This document shows positions 7,800 through 15,973 of a stretch of 53,184 nt of DNA, piece by piece. This DNA comes from JBBTWV01 sp038062615 (GTDB lineage Bacteria > Patescibacteriota > Gracilibacteria > UBA1369 > UM-FILTER-53-11): positions 1 through 53,184 of the forward strand of contig JBBTWV010000012.1 in NCBI GenBank assembly GCA_038062615.1, written 5' to 3'. Position 1 is the first letter of the stretch. Every line of letters begins with the position of its first letter. Made by a program: the position numbers and the translations under genes. Under the pieces are notes generated by a model. The model saw only the letters and a list, made by a program, of their open reading frames with translations, searched no databases and was not told the origin of the DNA.

Positions 7800-8926
7800 T
7801 GCAGATATCGTACTCACCTCACCCAGCATCATTCAAAGCAGGACTCAAAAAGTTACTGCAGGATTTTCCCAAGCACCGCGCCAGGATAATGGAACGGCCA
7901 TTCGCACAACTTCCATGGAAAAATTTGGAACCGCTCAAACATCTTAAGGCCAAGCCGACTTTTAAACACATCGCCGTGGTGGGTATGGGAGGCTCCAGCC
8001 TTGGCACCAAAGCCCTTGCACAAGCCCTTCAAGGCGAGTCCTTGGTTTTCCTGGATAATATTCATCCCGATTTTATTTCGCAAAAATTAGCACAACTGGA
8101 TCTCAAAAAAACGCTCTTTTTGCTTATGAGCAAATCAGGCGAAACCATCGAAGTGCTTTCTTTAGCCAAAGTTTTGCTCTCAAAAATTTCCTCCTCAAAA
8201 AATTTCTTAGCCATCACCGATAATAAAGGAAGTTCCCTTGGAAAATTGGCTCAACAAAAAAAAATTCCTATTTTCCAGTCAGACGCCGATATTCCCGGAA
8301 GATTTTCTGTTCTTTCTCTTGTAGGTCTTTTGCCAGCCGCGCTTGCCGGCTTGCCGTTCCAAGAAATTCTTAATGGCGCACAAAAAGCATCCTGGACTAA
8401 AGCGTACCTGTTGGCATGCCACCAGTACCTGCATTTCATGAATCACAAAAATATTTCGGTTATTTTTCCTTATCATGAATTTCTTTCTGATGCCGCCGAC
8501 TGGTACATTCAGTTACTTGCCGAAAGCATTGGAAAGTCAAAAAAGATCGGAGTCACCCCCACCAAAGCGCTGGGGGTTAAAGATCAGCACTCACAACTCC
8601 AACTTTTTTTGGATGGTCCTGAGGATAAATTTTTTATTTTTGTAAGACCTCAAAATGGACATTCTGATCATAAAATTCCAGGTAAAAAATATAGTTTAGG
8701 AAAACTCTTCAATGCGGAATACCTAGGGGTTAAACAGGCCTTCCTTAAGCGGAAAAAACCATTTTGCGAGCTCAATCTAGAGGCTCTCTCACCCGCCGCC
8801 GTAGGGGAAATGCTCTTCTTTTTAGAGCTGGAAGTCGGATTTTTGGGTCAGATGTTCGGCGTAAATTTTGAAAATCAACCGGCGGTGGAACTGAGCAAAA
8901 AAATAACAAAAACATTACTCTCATAG
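7799..8926 (+). CDS. pgi: Glucose-6-phosphate isomerase, short form
   Basis: Interconverts glucose-6-phosphate and fructose-6-phosphate in the cytoplasm. The 375-residue protein is shorter than most bacterial PGI (about 420-550) but keeps the sugar-phosphate isomerase blocks: VGMGGSSLG, SKSGETIEV, PGRFSVLSLVGLLPAA, LLAESIGKSKK (catalytic Glu region), KDQHSQLQLFLDGP and the C-terminal NFENQPAVELSKK (catalytic Lys region). Fructose-6-phosphate made here is a substrate for the phosphoketolase encoded at 13.6-16 kb. Start and stop are tightly coupled to ruvA (TAATG). Confidence 0.92.
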   Translation: MQISYSPHPASFKAGLKKLLQDFPKHRARIMERPFAQLPWKNLEPLKHLKAKPTFKHIAVVGMGGSSLGTKALAQALQGESLVFLDNIHPDFISQKLAQLDLKKTLFLLMSKSGETIEVLSLAKVLLSKISSSKNFLAITDNKGSSLGKLAQQKKIPIFQSDADIPGRFSVLSLVGLLPAALAGLPFQEILNGAQKASWTKAYLLACHQYLHFMNHKNISVIFPYHEFLSDAADWYIQLLAESIGKSKKIGVTPTKALGVKDQHSQLQLFLDGPEDKFFIFVRPQNGHSDHKIPGKKYSLGKLFNAEYLGVKQAFLKRKKPFCELNLEALSPAAVGEMLFFLELEVGFLGQMFGVNFENQPAVELSKKITKTLLS

Positions 8927-8958
8927 AGCTCTACCATGGGTTTGTAGAAAAGCAAAAT

Positions 8959-8983
8959 GCTGTTGTTAGTTTTAAACAACAGC
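8959..8983 (+). other. Hairpin downstream of pgi
   Basis: A perfect 9-bp stem GCTGTTGTT/AACAACAGC with a 7-nt loop, without a T-tract, so not a canonical terminator. It is followed by a direct repeat TGACAC at 8984 and 8993, upstream of the next promoter. It could be an operator or a mRNA 3' structure. Confidence 0.4.
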
Positions 8984-9053
8984 TGACACTAGTGACACAT
9001 TTACCCTTTTATGAAGCCAAAATATTACCCATCTTGAAAACGAAGACACGAAT

Positions 9054-9081
9054 TTGACTACGGCACAACAGCTGGTATGAT
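9054..9081 (+). promoter_or_regulatory. Promoter of the sigma4/HARE gene
   Basis: TTGACT, 16-nt spacer, TATGAT. This is one of the best sigma70-type promoters in the window. The predicted start near 9088 leaves a leader of about 20 nt before ATG 9109. Confidence 0.7.
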
Positions 9082-9108
9082 GAAAAAAATATTTAATGAC
9101 AAAAATTT

Positions 9109-10167
9109 ATGACGCAAGATGGAACACAAATCGTCGGGACACTTCCCGAAATGAAGGACCTGGTGAATAATTTACTTATACTTCTCTCCCCCAAAGAAAA
9201 ACATATTATTGAAAATCGCTATAGTCTCAATGAGCGCCCGCACGCCACCCTGGAAAAAATCGGCCGGGAATTTGGCGTAACTCGCGAGCGTATTCGTCAG
9301 ATTGAAAAAAATGCCCTCAAGAAGCTTTCACGCAACATCGTAAACACTCGCCTCCACAATTTTAACCAGTTTGCCAGCACAATCATCCAAAAATACGAGG
9401 GCGTGGTCTTGGAGGATAAAATCGTAAGTGAAATTTTAGCTCTTGTAAGCGATCCTAAAACAGTAGACGCATCTGCCATCAAGCTTTCTATTGAGCTCGA
9501 TGCCAATCTTGAGCGAGTTCCCAACACCATTCACTATCAGCCTTATTTCAAGCTCAAGACCATGGAGCGCAAAGAGATCATGAATCTTTGCGACAAAACG
9601 ATTCGTTATCTTGCTGATAAAAACGAAGTAAAAGATGTGGATGAGGTTATTGCCGCCCTGGAAAAAGATACGGGTAAGAAATGGAGTCGCGCTTTTGTGC
9701 TTTCTTGCTTAGAGCTGGATCGTCGCTTAAAAGTAGTCAAAAAAGGTATTGGACTGGCCACTTGGCGGCACATTAACCCCCGCACGTTGCGAGACAAAAT
9801 TCTCTACATTCTCAATGAGATCCAAAAACCGCTGCACTATGTAGAAATTGCTAACCGCATCGCGCAGGCCAATTTTGATAGAAAAGTTATTAATGTTCAG
9901 GCCGTTCATAACGAACTCATAAGAGATAATTCTTTTGTGCTCATTGGACGTGGTATCTACGCGCTTCGCAAATGGGGCTACAACGATGGAACCGTAGCCG
10001 AGGTCATTGGATCTATTTTGCGCGAAAAAGGTCCACTTAACCGCGAAGACATCATTACCGAGGTCATGAAAAAACGCCAAGTAAAACGCATCACCATCCT
10101 CCTCAACCTCAAAAACAAGCCGATGTTTGAGAGAGTGGGACGTGATACGTATGCGGTAAAGGCGTAG
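9109..10167 (+). CDS. Sigma-region-4-like HTH protein with HARE-HTH domain
   Basis: 352 residues. Residues about 20-75 match region 4 of primary sigma factors (LSPKEKHIIENRYSL then IGREFGVTRERIRQIEKNAL), the helix-turn-helix that contacts -35 elements; no regions 2 or 3 precede it. The C-terminal 130 residues (from TLRDKILYILNEIQKPLHYVEI) match the HARE-HTH fold also found in the delta subunit of Firmicutes RNA polymerase. The middle is helical and charged. The layout suggests an RNA polymerase-associated regulator rather than a complete sigma factor. It has its own promoter. Confidence 0.8.
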   Translation: MTQDGTQIVGTLPEMKDLVNNLLILLSPKEKHIIENRYSLNERPHATLEKIGREFGVTRERIRQIEKNALKKLSRNIVNTRLHNFNQFASTIIQKYEGVVLEDKIVSEILALVSDPKTVDASAIKLSIELDANLERVPNTIHYQPYFKLKTMERKEIMNLCDKTIRYLADKNEVKDVDEVIAALEKDTGKKWSRAFVLSCLELDRRLKVVKKGIGLATWRHINPRTLRDKILYILNEIQKPLHYVEIANRIAQANFDRKVINVQAVHNELIRDNSFVLIGRGIYALRKWGYNDGTVAEVIGSILREKGPLNREDIITEVMKKRQVKRITILLNLKNKPMFERVGRDTYAVKA

Positions 10168-10212
10168 ATCTTACAAGGATTTTAATCGTGTAGGTTTTTT
10201 AGTTATGTTCGC

Positions 10213-10218
10213 TATAAT
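10213..10218 (+). promoter_or_regulatory. -10 box upstream of the tRNA-Val region
   Basis: Consensus TATAAT ten nucleotides before the degenerate tRNA-Val 5' copy, and about 107 nt before the intact tRNA-Val. The predicted transcript would begin at the half-copy and run through the tRNA. Confidence 0.55.
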
Positions 10219-10227
10219 AGCCACCAT

Positions 10228-10274
10228 GGGCGCTTACTCAGCTGGGGCGCCTGCGGCTCTACAAAAGCGCGTCG
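10228..10274 (+). pseudogene. Degenerate 5' half-copy of tRNA-Val
   Basis: GGGCGCTTACTCAGCTGG at 10228-10245 matches the 5' end of the intact tRNA-Val with one deleted base, and AGCGCGTCG at 10266-10274 matches its anticodon-stem 5' strand. About 20 unrelated bases lie between them. The 3' half is missing. Confidence 0.6.
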
Positions 10275-10324
10275 CGAGATGCGAGATGGTAAAACAACAG
10301 GTTATACCAGGATATTAAATTTTC

Positions 10325-10401
10325 GGGCGCTTAGCTCAGCTGGTTAGAGCGCGTCGTTTACACCGACGAGGCCGGGGGTTCGAACCCCTCAGCGCCCACC
10401 A
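10325..10401 (+). tRNA. tRNA-Val (anticodon TAC)
   Basis: A 77-nt cloverleaf with acceptor GGGCGCT/AGCGCCC, D-stem GCTC/GAGC, anticodon stem CGTCG/CGACG, loop TTTACAC giving anticodon TAC, and T-arm GGGGG TTCGAAC CCCTC. CCA is encoded. The redoxin gene begins 10 nt downstream. Confidence 0.95.
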
Positions 10402-10411
10402 AAATATATCT

Positions 10412-10966
10412 ATGGCACTTACCTACTCTCAAAATATTCCTTTTGGGCAAAAAGCACCGGATTTTTCACTGCCTGGTATTGATGGCAAAACATACACGCT
10501 TGCTCATTTTAAAAACAAAAAAGCGCTGGTTATTATTTTTATGTGTAATCACTGCCCGTATGTTCAGGCTTGCTGGACTCGCCTCATCACAATTCAAAAA
10601 GAATTTGGACCAAAAGGAGTCCAGCTCGTCGGAATCAATTCTAATGATGAAACTGCCTACCCCGATGACAGCTTTGAAAAAATGAAGGAGTTTGCCAAAC
10701 AAAAAGGCCAAAACTTCCCTTACTTGAGGGATGCATCGCAGGAAGTGGCAAAAAAATATAGCGCCGTCTGCACTCCAGATATTTTTGTATACGATGAAAA
10801 CCTTGGGCTCGCTTATCACGGCCGCCTGGATGACAACTGGCAGGATGAGGCAAAAGTTACCAAGCATGAACTGGCCGAAGCCCTAGAAGCCCTTGCACAA
10901 GGCAAAAAACCATCACCGAATCAAAATCCATCCATGGGATGTTCCATTAAATGGATTCATTCGTAA
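10412..10966 (+). CDS. Thioredoxin-fold redoxin (AhpC/TSA-like)
   Basis: Thiol oxidoreductase of 184 residues with the redoxin fold: APDFSLPGIDGKTYTL at the N-terminus, the active-site segment MCNHCPYVQA (CxxC), GINSNDETAYPDDSFEKM, and a PSMGCSIKW tail. Proteins with the CNHCPYV motif are widespread but mostly uncharacterised; the role is likely thiol-dependent peroxide or disulfide handling. There is no signal peptide, so it should act in the cytoplasm, where glutathione made by GshA/GshB could keep it reduced (inference). It is probably transcribed with tRNA-Val. Confidence 0.85.
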   Translation: MALTYSQNIPFGQKAPDFSLPGIDGKTYTLAHFKNKKALVIIFMCNHCPYVQACWTRLITIQKEFGPKGVQLVGINSNDETAYPDDSFEKMKEFAKQKGQNFPYLRDASQEVAKKYSAVCTPDIFVYDENLGLAYHGRLDDNWQDEAKVTKHELAEALEALAQGKKPSPNQNPSMGCSIKWIHS

Positions 10967-11051
10967 GTTTTTGGCAGTAGATCCATAGTTTCCAACGCCT
11001 CCATCACTTTAGCGTGAATATTTAAGTTAAAACGGCTTCGGGAAGTTTAGC

Positions 11052-11747
11052 CTAAAGCTGGCCCAAGAGATCGCGAGCCTGTAATAAAAGCTCGTTGTAG
11101 CGTATTTGTTCGCCCGCCAAACGATGAGTAATAGGGCCCTCCGTATCCGCAACCCACGGCGGCAAGTTCGCTATGTGCTCCAAAAGTGCTTTGTCTTTTT
11201 TAACCGTCTCATTCACTAAAAGATTCCCAAGAAGCTCTGTACTCATATAACGTTTTGGAGAAGCCATCCACCATAACGCCTCATTGGAAGCATCGGGGTC
11301 TTTTGCCAAAATATTCTGGAATGGACTCACCGTGTAATAAGAATGCTTGCCCCTCTTTTCCAGCTTTTTAAAAAACACGCTGCTCATAATATATTCATCA
11401 GAACTGTCAAAATCATAGACACCAAGCTTGGTAATTTGCTCATGGCTCAGTTGCCCTCCATCAAAATCAATCCAGCCTATTTTTCCTTTATGCTCAATTC
11501 CCAATGCTTGGTTATACATACAACCCTCTTCGCAATCTTCAGGCTTGCCAAAACGGACTTGGAATATTTTTACTTTCTCTTTCTGGCCAATAAATTTAAA
11601 TCTTATTCTCTTGCTCAGTAAAGGCAAATTGGCCGATTTTATAAAAGAGCGGATATTATTTGGTGCAGAGGTAGAAGCATGTACATCAAACTGGAAAACC
11701 AACAAACAGAGAAAGGCCGCATGAATGAGTATAATTTTTTTCAGCAT
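11052..11747 (-). CDS. Secreted protein of unknown function
   Basis: 231 residues beginning MLKKIILIHAAFLCLLVFQF, a clear signal peptide ending near VHAS. The mature part has a Cys pair (EDCEEGCMYN) and a GKIGWIDFDGGQLSHEQ segment. No family is recognised. The frame stays open upstream through the tRNA, so a longer start could be called wrongly; I chose ATG 11747 because it gives a signal peptide and lies outside the tRNA. Only 5 nt separate it from the 3' end of tRNA-Leu on the same strand, so its message is probably released by tRNA 3' processing. Confidence 0.7.
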   Translation of the reverse strand: MLKKIILIHAAFLCLLVFQFDVHASTSAPNNIRSFIKSANLPLLSKRIRFKFIGQKEKVKIFQVRFGKPEDCEEGCMYNQALGIEHKGKIGWIDFDGGQLSHEQITKLGVYDFDSSDEYIMSSVFFKKLEKRGKHSYYTVSPFQNILAKDPDASNEALWWMASPKRYMSTELLGNLLVNETVKKDKALLEHIANLPPWVADTEGPITHRLAGEQIRYNELLLQARDLLGQL

Positions 11748-11752
11748 ATATA

Positions 11753-11837
11753 TGGTGCCCTGGGGGAGACTCGAACTCCCAAGCCTTTCGGCATACGCTC
11801 CTGAAGCGTACGCGTATACCAATTCCGCCACCAGGGC
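11753..11837 (-). tRNA. tRNA-Leu (anticodon CAG)
   Basis: An 85-nt class II tRNA. Acceptor GCCCTGG/CCAGGGC, anticodon stem TACGC/GCGTA with loop TTCAGGA (CAG), a long variable arm (GCCGAAAGGC) and T-arm GGGAG TTCGAGT CTCCC. CCA is encoded. Confidence 0.95.
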
Positions 11838-11845
11838 ACGCTGAA

Positions 11846-11874
11846 AGCATAAAGAAGCACTCTCCAAGAAGCAA
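11846..11874 (-). promoter_or_regulatory. Promoter of tRNA-Leu(CAG)
   Basis: Reading the minus strand: TTGCTT, 17-nt spacer, TATGCT, with the predicted start at the tRNA 5' end. The match is moderate (3/6 and 4/6), but the spacing is ideal. It would also drive the secreted-protein gene. Confidence 0.5.
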
Positions 11875-11885
11875 GCAACTGCTTG

Positions 11886-12719
11886 TTACGGTAAAAATCG
11901 TAAATTATCAATGTCCGTCACCGCACCATACCCCCTCAACATTCCTTCCATTCGCGATCGATACACTCCATTGAGTACAGCTTCTTCACGTTTTCCTGCA
12001 GCAACATTAGTATCCGTATCATAGAGAGGAAGATACTTGAGTCTTATCTCCTGCGCCTTATCCTCATAAAAAACAAAAAGTTCATCAATATTTTTGGTAA
12101 GTTCGGCCATTTTATAAGGTTCGACCCCGGTAATAACAACATTGCGAACTTCGCCATCTCGATAGGCTCGCAACTGCACGCGAACCGTTCCTGCATTGGT
12201 ATCAGCAAACACGAGTGCGCTCACGATAGAAGCTCCTCCGGAAATATGCAGACAAAGCTTTTGCTCAACGACTCCCCACTCGGCGCCATAAGCCTTAGCC
12301 TGCATGAATTGTTCAAATTTACTCGGTTTAAGCAGATCTCTTTTTACGCCTTTTTGCTCGTCTTGGTTCCTTTTCTGCACCTCTCTCTCTAACTCTCGGA
12401 AATAAGATTGACGAAATCCTGGGATCTGAGTTTTTAAACATTTAAAAACATCATTGAGTAAGGCTCGCTCTGCTTCTAAAGGAGTAATATGATCCGGTCC
12501 AGATGCTTGCCAACGCTCCAAAGCATCTCTCAAGGATTTTTGAGCCTGAGCTCTTGTTCCATCTACTTCAGTATGAGAGTCAGGAGTCGGAGACAAAACT
12601 GGTTTGTCTTCTGCATCGTCAACACAAGAGTCAAGACAGCGTGGATATAGAGCGGCCGCTCCAAGCGCTAAAACCACTACAGCAGCCAATCGAGAATTTC
12701 TTGATGGAGATTCCGACAT
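11886..12719 (-). CDS. Membrane-anchored protein, paralogue of 12782-13600
   Basis: 277 residues. A short basic N-terminus is followed by one hydrophobic segment (about 11-26, AAVVVLALGAAALY), then Cys28 and Cys32, a hydrophilic linker, helical stretches (SYFRELEREVQKRNQDEQ) and a globular C-terminal part with GTVRVQL and GVEPYKMAEL. The same landmarks, in the same order, occur in the upstream gene, so the two are a tandem duplication that has diverged widely. No known family is recognised. The location is likely the outer face of the cytoplasmic membrane. Confidence 0.7.
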   Translation of the reverse strand: MSESPSRNSRLAAVVVLALGAAALYPRCLDSCVDDAEDKPVLSPTPDSHTEVDGTRAQAQKSLRDALERWQASGPDHITPLEAERALLNDVFKCLKTQIPGFRQSYFRELEREVQKRNQDEQKGVKRDLLKPSKFEQFMQAKAYGAEWGVVEQKLCLHISGGASIVSALVFADTNAGTVRVQLRAYRDGEVRNVVITGVEPYKMAELTKNIDELFVFYEDKAQEIRLKYLPLYDTDTNVAAGKREEAVLNGVYRSRMEGMLRGYGAVTDIDNLRFLP

Positions 12720-12726
12720 AGAGCTT

Positions 12727-12755
12727 TATCTACGCCTTTTTGGCATTTTTGTCAA
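12727..12755 (-). promoter_or_regulatory. Promoter of the 11886-12719 gene
   Basis: On the minus strand: perfect TTGACA, 17-nt spacer, TAGATA, then 7 nt to the ATG. This implies an almost leaderless message. A second TTGACA lies 15 bp further upstream (12765-12770). Confidence 0.55.
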
Positions 12756-12781
12756 TTTCTGACCTGTCAAAATTTGCCAAA

Positions 12782-13600
12782 TTATGGAAAATCTATAGTC
12801 TTAAGCCTCCTTCCTGTATCACGTATCGTTCCGTATTTCCCTAACTGTGCGGCTCTTTGATCTTTTTGGCGTTCGGTTAATTGGCGTCTTTCATCAAGCA
12901 TTCGCTCATCATCGTCTTCATAACGATCAGGACGATATTTACGCTCAAGTTCCGAATTTTCCCAATCAAACTGGGCCTCAAGAGTTTCATTCTCCTGGAT
13001 TAATTCAGCAATGCGATAAGGTTCCACATGAGAAACTTCCAAATTATCTGAGACTTTGACCCGAACGGTCCCATGAGAAATTTCCGGATGTATATTCGCC
13101 CGCCATTTCCCACCGCGCTCCACATTAATACACCAATCAGGATTTTTCTTTCCCTTAGAATGTGGCGGAAGAATCCTGGCTGCGTACATATTCATCTCTT
13201 TCTCCTTTTTTTGTGCTTCTCTATATTCTGGACTATCAAAGCTGTCGCCCATTTTTGACCACACCGCCTCAACAAGTTCATGATAGGACTCATCATAATC
13301 TGGCAGTTCTTTTTTAATAATTTCTAAAGCATCTTTGAGCAACGATTGTTTTGCTTCCTCGTCAGTGTTTTCTTTGCCACCAGAGCCAGCTGGCGCAGCG
13401 GCAGCCGGAGCCGGAGAAACTATTCCCGGAACAACTTCAGTCACCTCCTTGCGAGCCTTATCTTTTGTGGCAGCAACTTTTGCAGCGACCTCAGGCAAGT
13501 CAGCCCCACTTTCTGAAGAGTGAAGTGCAGCACTCGCTAACCCCAAAGCAGCAGCTACCGCCACTAATGCCGCTACCCTTCTTTTTGGTGTTTCGCCCAT
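12782..13600 (-). CDS. Membrane-anchored protein, paralogue of 11886-12719
   Basis: 272 residues: basic N-terminus, hydrophobic segment about residues 9-26 (AALVAVAAALGLASAAL), an Ala/Pro linker (SPAPAAAAPAGSGG), then a charged C-terminal domain with YHELVEAVW, GTVRVKVSD and HVEPYRIAEL matching the paralogue downstream. It lies 12 nt after phosphoketolase on the same strand, so it may be read through, although a TAAAAT box sits 9 nt before its ATG. Function unknown. Confidence 0.7.
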   Translation of the reverse strand: MGETPKRRVAALVAVAAALGLASAALHSSESGADLPEVAAKVAATKDKARKEVTEVVPGIVSPAPAAAAPAGSGGKENTDEEAKQSLLKDALEIIKKELPDYDESYHELVEAVWSKMGDSFDSPEYREAQKKEKEMNMYAARILPPHSKGKKNPDWCINVERGGKWRANIHPEISHGTVRVKVSDNLEVSHVEPYRIAELIQENETLEAQFDWENSELERKYRPDRYEDDDERMLDERRQLTERQKDQRAAQLGKYGTIRDTGRRLKTIDFP

Positions 13601-13612
13601 ATAATTACTATT

Positions 13613-15973
13613 TTACATCCACTTCCACGCATCAATCTCATCCATGTCTCGTCCATATTTTAGAATGAATTTTTGATGCTGGGTAAGTTTTCGCTCAAAT
13701 TTCGCCAACAATTTTGGCGCTAATTTTGCAACTTTCTCATTAACCTTGGCGCCTTTGATAAGAGCATCCATCACCAAATGAAAGCGGCTTGTTTCATTGC
13801 GCACATGCATATCAAACGGAGTCGTGGTCGTCCCCTCTTCTTTGTAACCATGAAGAGAAAAACGCTGTGCAGCAGGATGACCAAAAACGAGTTTTTTTAT
13901 GACGTCTGGATATCCATGGAAGTTAAAGATAATCGGTTTGTCGCTGGTGAAAAATTTCTCAAACTGCTTGCTACTCAAACGCAACGGATGCCTTTCATCA
14001 CCAATTCCCAAACTGGTTAATTCGGAAACATTTACATAGCGCACATTCAGTTCCGGAACTTCTTCTTTCAAAATTGATATCGCGGCCATCGCCTCCACGG
14101 TCATGTGATCGCCGGCGCTGGCAATAACCACATCAGGATTTTGGCTTCCAGGATGCGCCCAGTCCCAAACGCCAACTCCCAACTTGAGTTGTTTTTTAGC
14201 TTCATCCAAGGTGAGCCACTGCGGCATTGGGTTTTTGCCGACGACCATGACATTGATGCTATTTTTGCGATTGAAACAGTCTTGGAGGGTGACCAAAAAA
14301 CTATTGGCATCCGGCGGAAAGTACACACTGCAGAACTCACCATGCTTCTCCAAAACATTACTTACAAAACTTGGATTTTGATGCGAGAAGCCGTTATGTT
14401 CTTGCCTCCAACCAAGACTCGTAAGCAAATAGTTGAGCGACGAGATTGGTTTTCTCCAAGCCACTTTTAATGACTGCTTCACAAACTTGGCGAACTGGTC
14501 CACCATGCTGGCAACAATCATGGCAAAAGCCTCGTATGTGGCAAACATTCCATGACGGCCAGTGAGCAAGTATCCCTGCAGCCAGCCTTGAAGGTTGTGT
14601 TCGCTGAGGACTTCCATCACGCGTCCATCGGCCGCCATATTTTCGTCATAATCCTTAAGCGGCCACATAAAAGCTCGTCCCGTAACCTCAAAAAGCGACT
14701 GCATTTTATTTGATTCTGTTTCATCAGGACAAAAGAATCGGAAATTTTTGGCGTCAGCATTTTCTTTAAAAATATCGCGAATAAACTGCGCACCAACTTC
14801 GGTATTTGATTTCTGTTCGCTGCCACGTTTTTTAATGGCCACTTCATATTTATGGAGATTCGGCAGAGTGAGTTTTTTACGCATATTGCCGCCGATGGCA
14901 TGTTTGTTGTGTCCCATGCGCAGTGATCCTTGCGGCACAAACTCCAAAACTTCCGGCAACGGCCGCCCTTTGAAATCAACAAGCTCTTCCACATGATAAT
15001 GACTCAACCACTCTTCCAAAAGTGCAAACGTTTTTGGGTTGGTTTTAGGGTCCGTCAGCGGAATTCCATGAGAGCGGAAGTTGCCTTCCACCTTATGTCC
15101 ATAAGCTTCTTTTACGCCCGTCCAGCCTTTTAAACTGCGCAAAACAATCATCGGCCACTTGGGTGCTAAAACTTTTTTACCGCTACGTGCACGCTTTTGT
15201 ATCCCAACAATGGTGTCATACGCCCAGCTCATAGCCTCTGCCATTTTTTGATGAAGGTGAGCGCCAGAAACAATATGCGGCTCATATCCAAATCCCTTAA
15301 AAAGATTCATGAGTTCTTCATCGCGCATGGCGCCATACATTGTTGGGCCAGAAATTTTATAACCGTTGTCATGCAAAATGGGCAACACCGCACCCGACTC
15401 TGCAGGATTTAAAAACTTATTGCTCTGCCAAGAAGCCGCCAAAGGACCAGTCTCAGCTTCACCATCGCCCACCACGCAAACCGCAAGCAGATCAGGGTTA
15501 TCCATCACCGCACCGTAAGCCGTAGAGAGGCTATACCCCAGTTCGCCACCTTCTAAAATAGTTCCCGGCGTTCCTGGATTTAAGTGGCTGGGCAAGCCAC
15601 CCGGCCAGCTAAAATTTTTGATGAGTGCGCCACTGCCTTTGGCATCGCGCGAGTACTGCTCATAAAAATCGCCCATGGTTCCTTCAGCAAATAAATTGGA
15701 GAGAACTCCCGGCGCACCATGTCCAGGACCAGAAATAAAAAGAGCACTCACGCCGCGCCTACAAATAAGGTAATTGGCATGCGCATAAATAAAATTTTGC
15801 CCGGGAACCGTCCCCCAGTGCCCCAAAATTCGATCTTTAATATCTTCTTTTTTAAGAGGACGCTTCAGCAAAAAATTATCTTTCAAATAAAGCTGAGCGG
15901 CGCTCAAATAATCAGTATAGCGGAGATATTTTTCAAACCAAGAAAGTTCCTGTTTGGTGAGAATGGTTTTCAT
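13613..15973 (-). CDS. xfp: Xylulose-5-phosphate/fructose-6-phosphate phosphoketolase
   Basis: Thiamine-diphosphate enzyme cleaving xylulose-5-P or fructose-6-P with phosphate to acetyl-phosphate plus glyceraldehyde-3-P or erythrose-4-P. The 786 residues are normal family length. Visible blocks are HWGTVPGQNFIYAH, ISGPGHGAPG, LEGGELGYSLSTAYGA, the ThDP site VVGDGEAETGP, HDNGYKISGPT, the ATYEAFAMI region, and the C-terminal NFHGYPDVIKKLVFG. Its ATG overlaps the stop of the HAD gene (4 bp), so the two are translationally coupled. With PGI it provides a route from hexose phosphate to acetyl-phosphate and ATP, useful to a fermenter lacking full glycolysis (inference). Confidence 0.96.
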   Translation of the reverse strand: MKTILTKQELSWFEKYLRYTDYLSAAQLYLKDNFLLKRPLKKEDIKDRILGHWGTVPGQNFIYAHANYLICRRGVSALFISGPGHGAPGVLSNLFAEGTMGDFYEQYSRDAKGSGALIKNFSWPGGLPSHLNPGTPGTILEGGELGYSLSTAYGAVMDNPDLLAVCVVGDGEAETGPLAASWQSNKFLNPAESGAVLPILHDNGYKISGPTMYGAMRDEELMNLFKGFGYEPHIVSGAHLHQKMAEAMSWAYDTIVGIQKRARSGKKVLAPKWPMIVLRSLKGWTGVKEAYGHKVEGNFRSHGIPLTDPKTNPKTFALLEEWLSHYHVEELVDFKGRPLPEVLEFVPQGSLRMGHNKHAIGGNMRKKLTLPNLHKYEVAIKKRGSEQKSNTEVGAQFIRDIFKENADAKNFRFFCPDETESNKMQSLFEVTGRAFMWPLKDYDENMAADGRVMEVLSEHNLQGWLQGYLLTGRHGMFATYEAFAMIVASMVDQFAKFVKQSLKVAWRKPISSLNYLLTSLGWRQEHNGFSHQNPSFVSNVLEKHGEFCSVYFPPDANSFLVTLQDCFNRKNSINVMVVGKNPMPQWLTLDEAKKQLKLGVGVWDWAHPGSQNPDVVIASAGDHMTVEAMAAISILKEEVPELNVRYVNVSELTSLGIGDERHPLRLSSKQFEKFFTSDKPIIFNFHGYPDVIKKLVFGHPAAQRFSLHGYKEEGTTTTPFDMHVRNETSRFHLVMDALIKGAKVNEKVAKLAPKLLAKFERKLTQHQKFILKYGRDMDEIDAWKWM

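Noticed and set aside
11748..11867. N-terminal extension of the secreted protein through tRNA-Leu
   Set aside because: The extension is the complement-strand translation of the tRNA itself; the signal peptide begins at ATG 11747.
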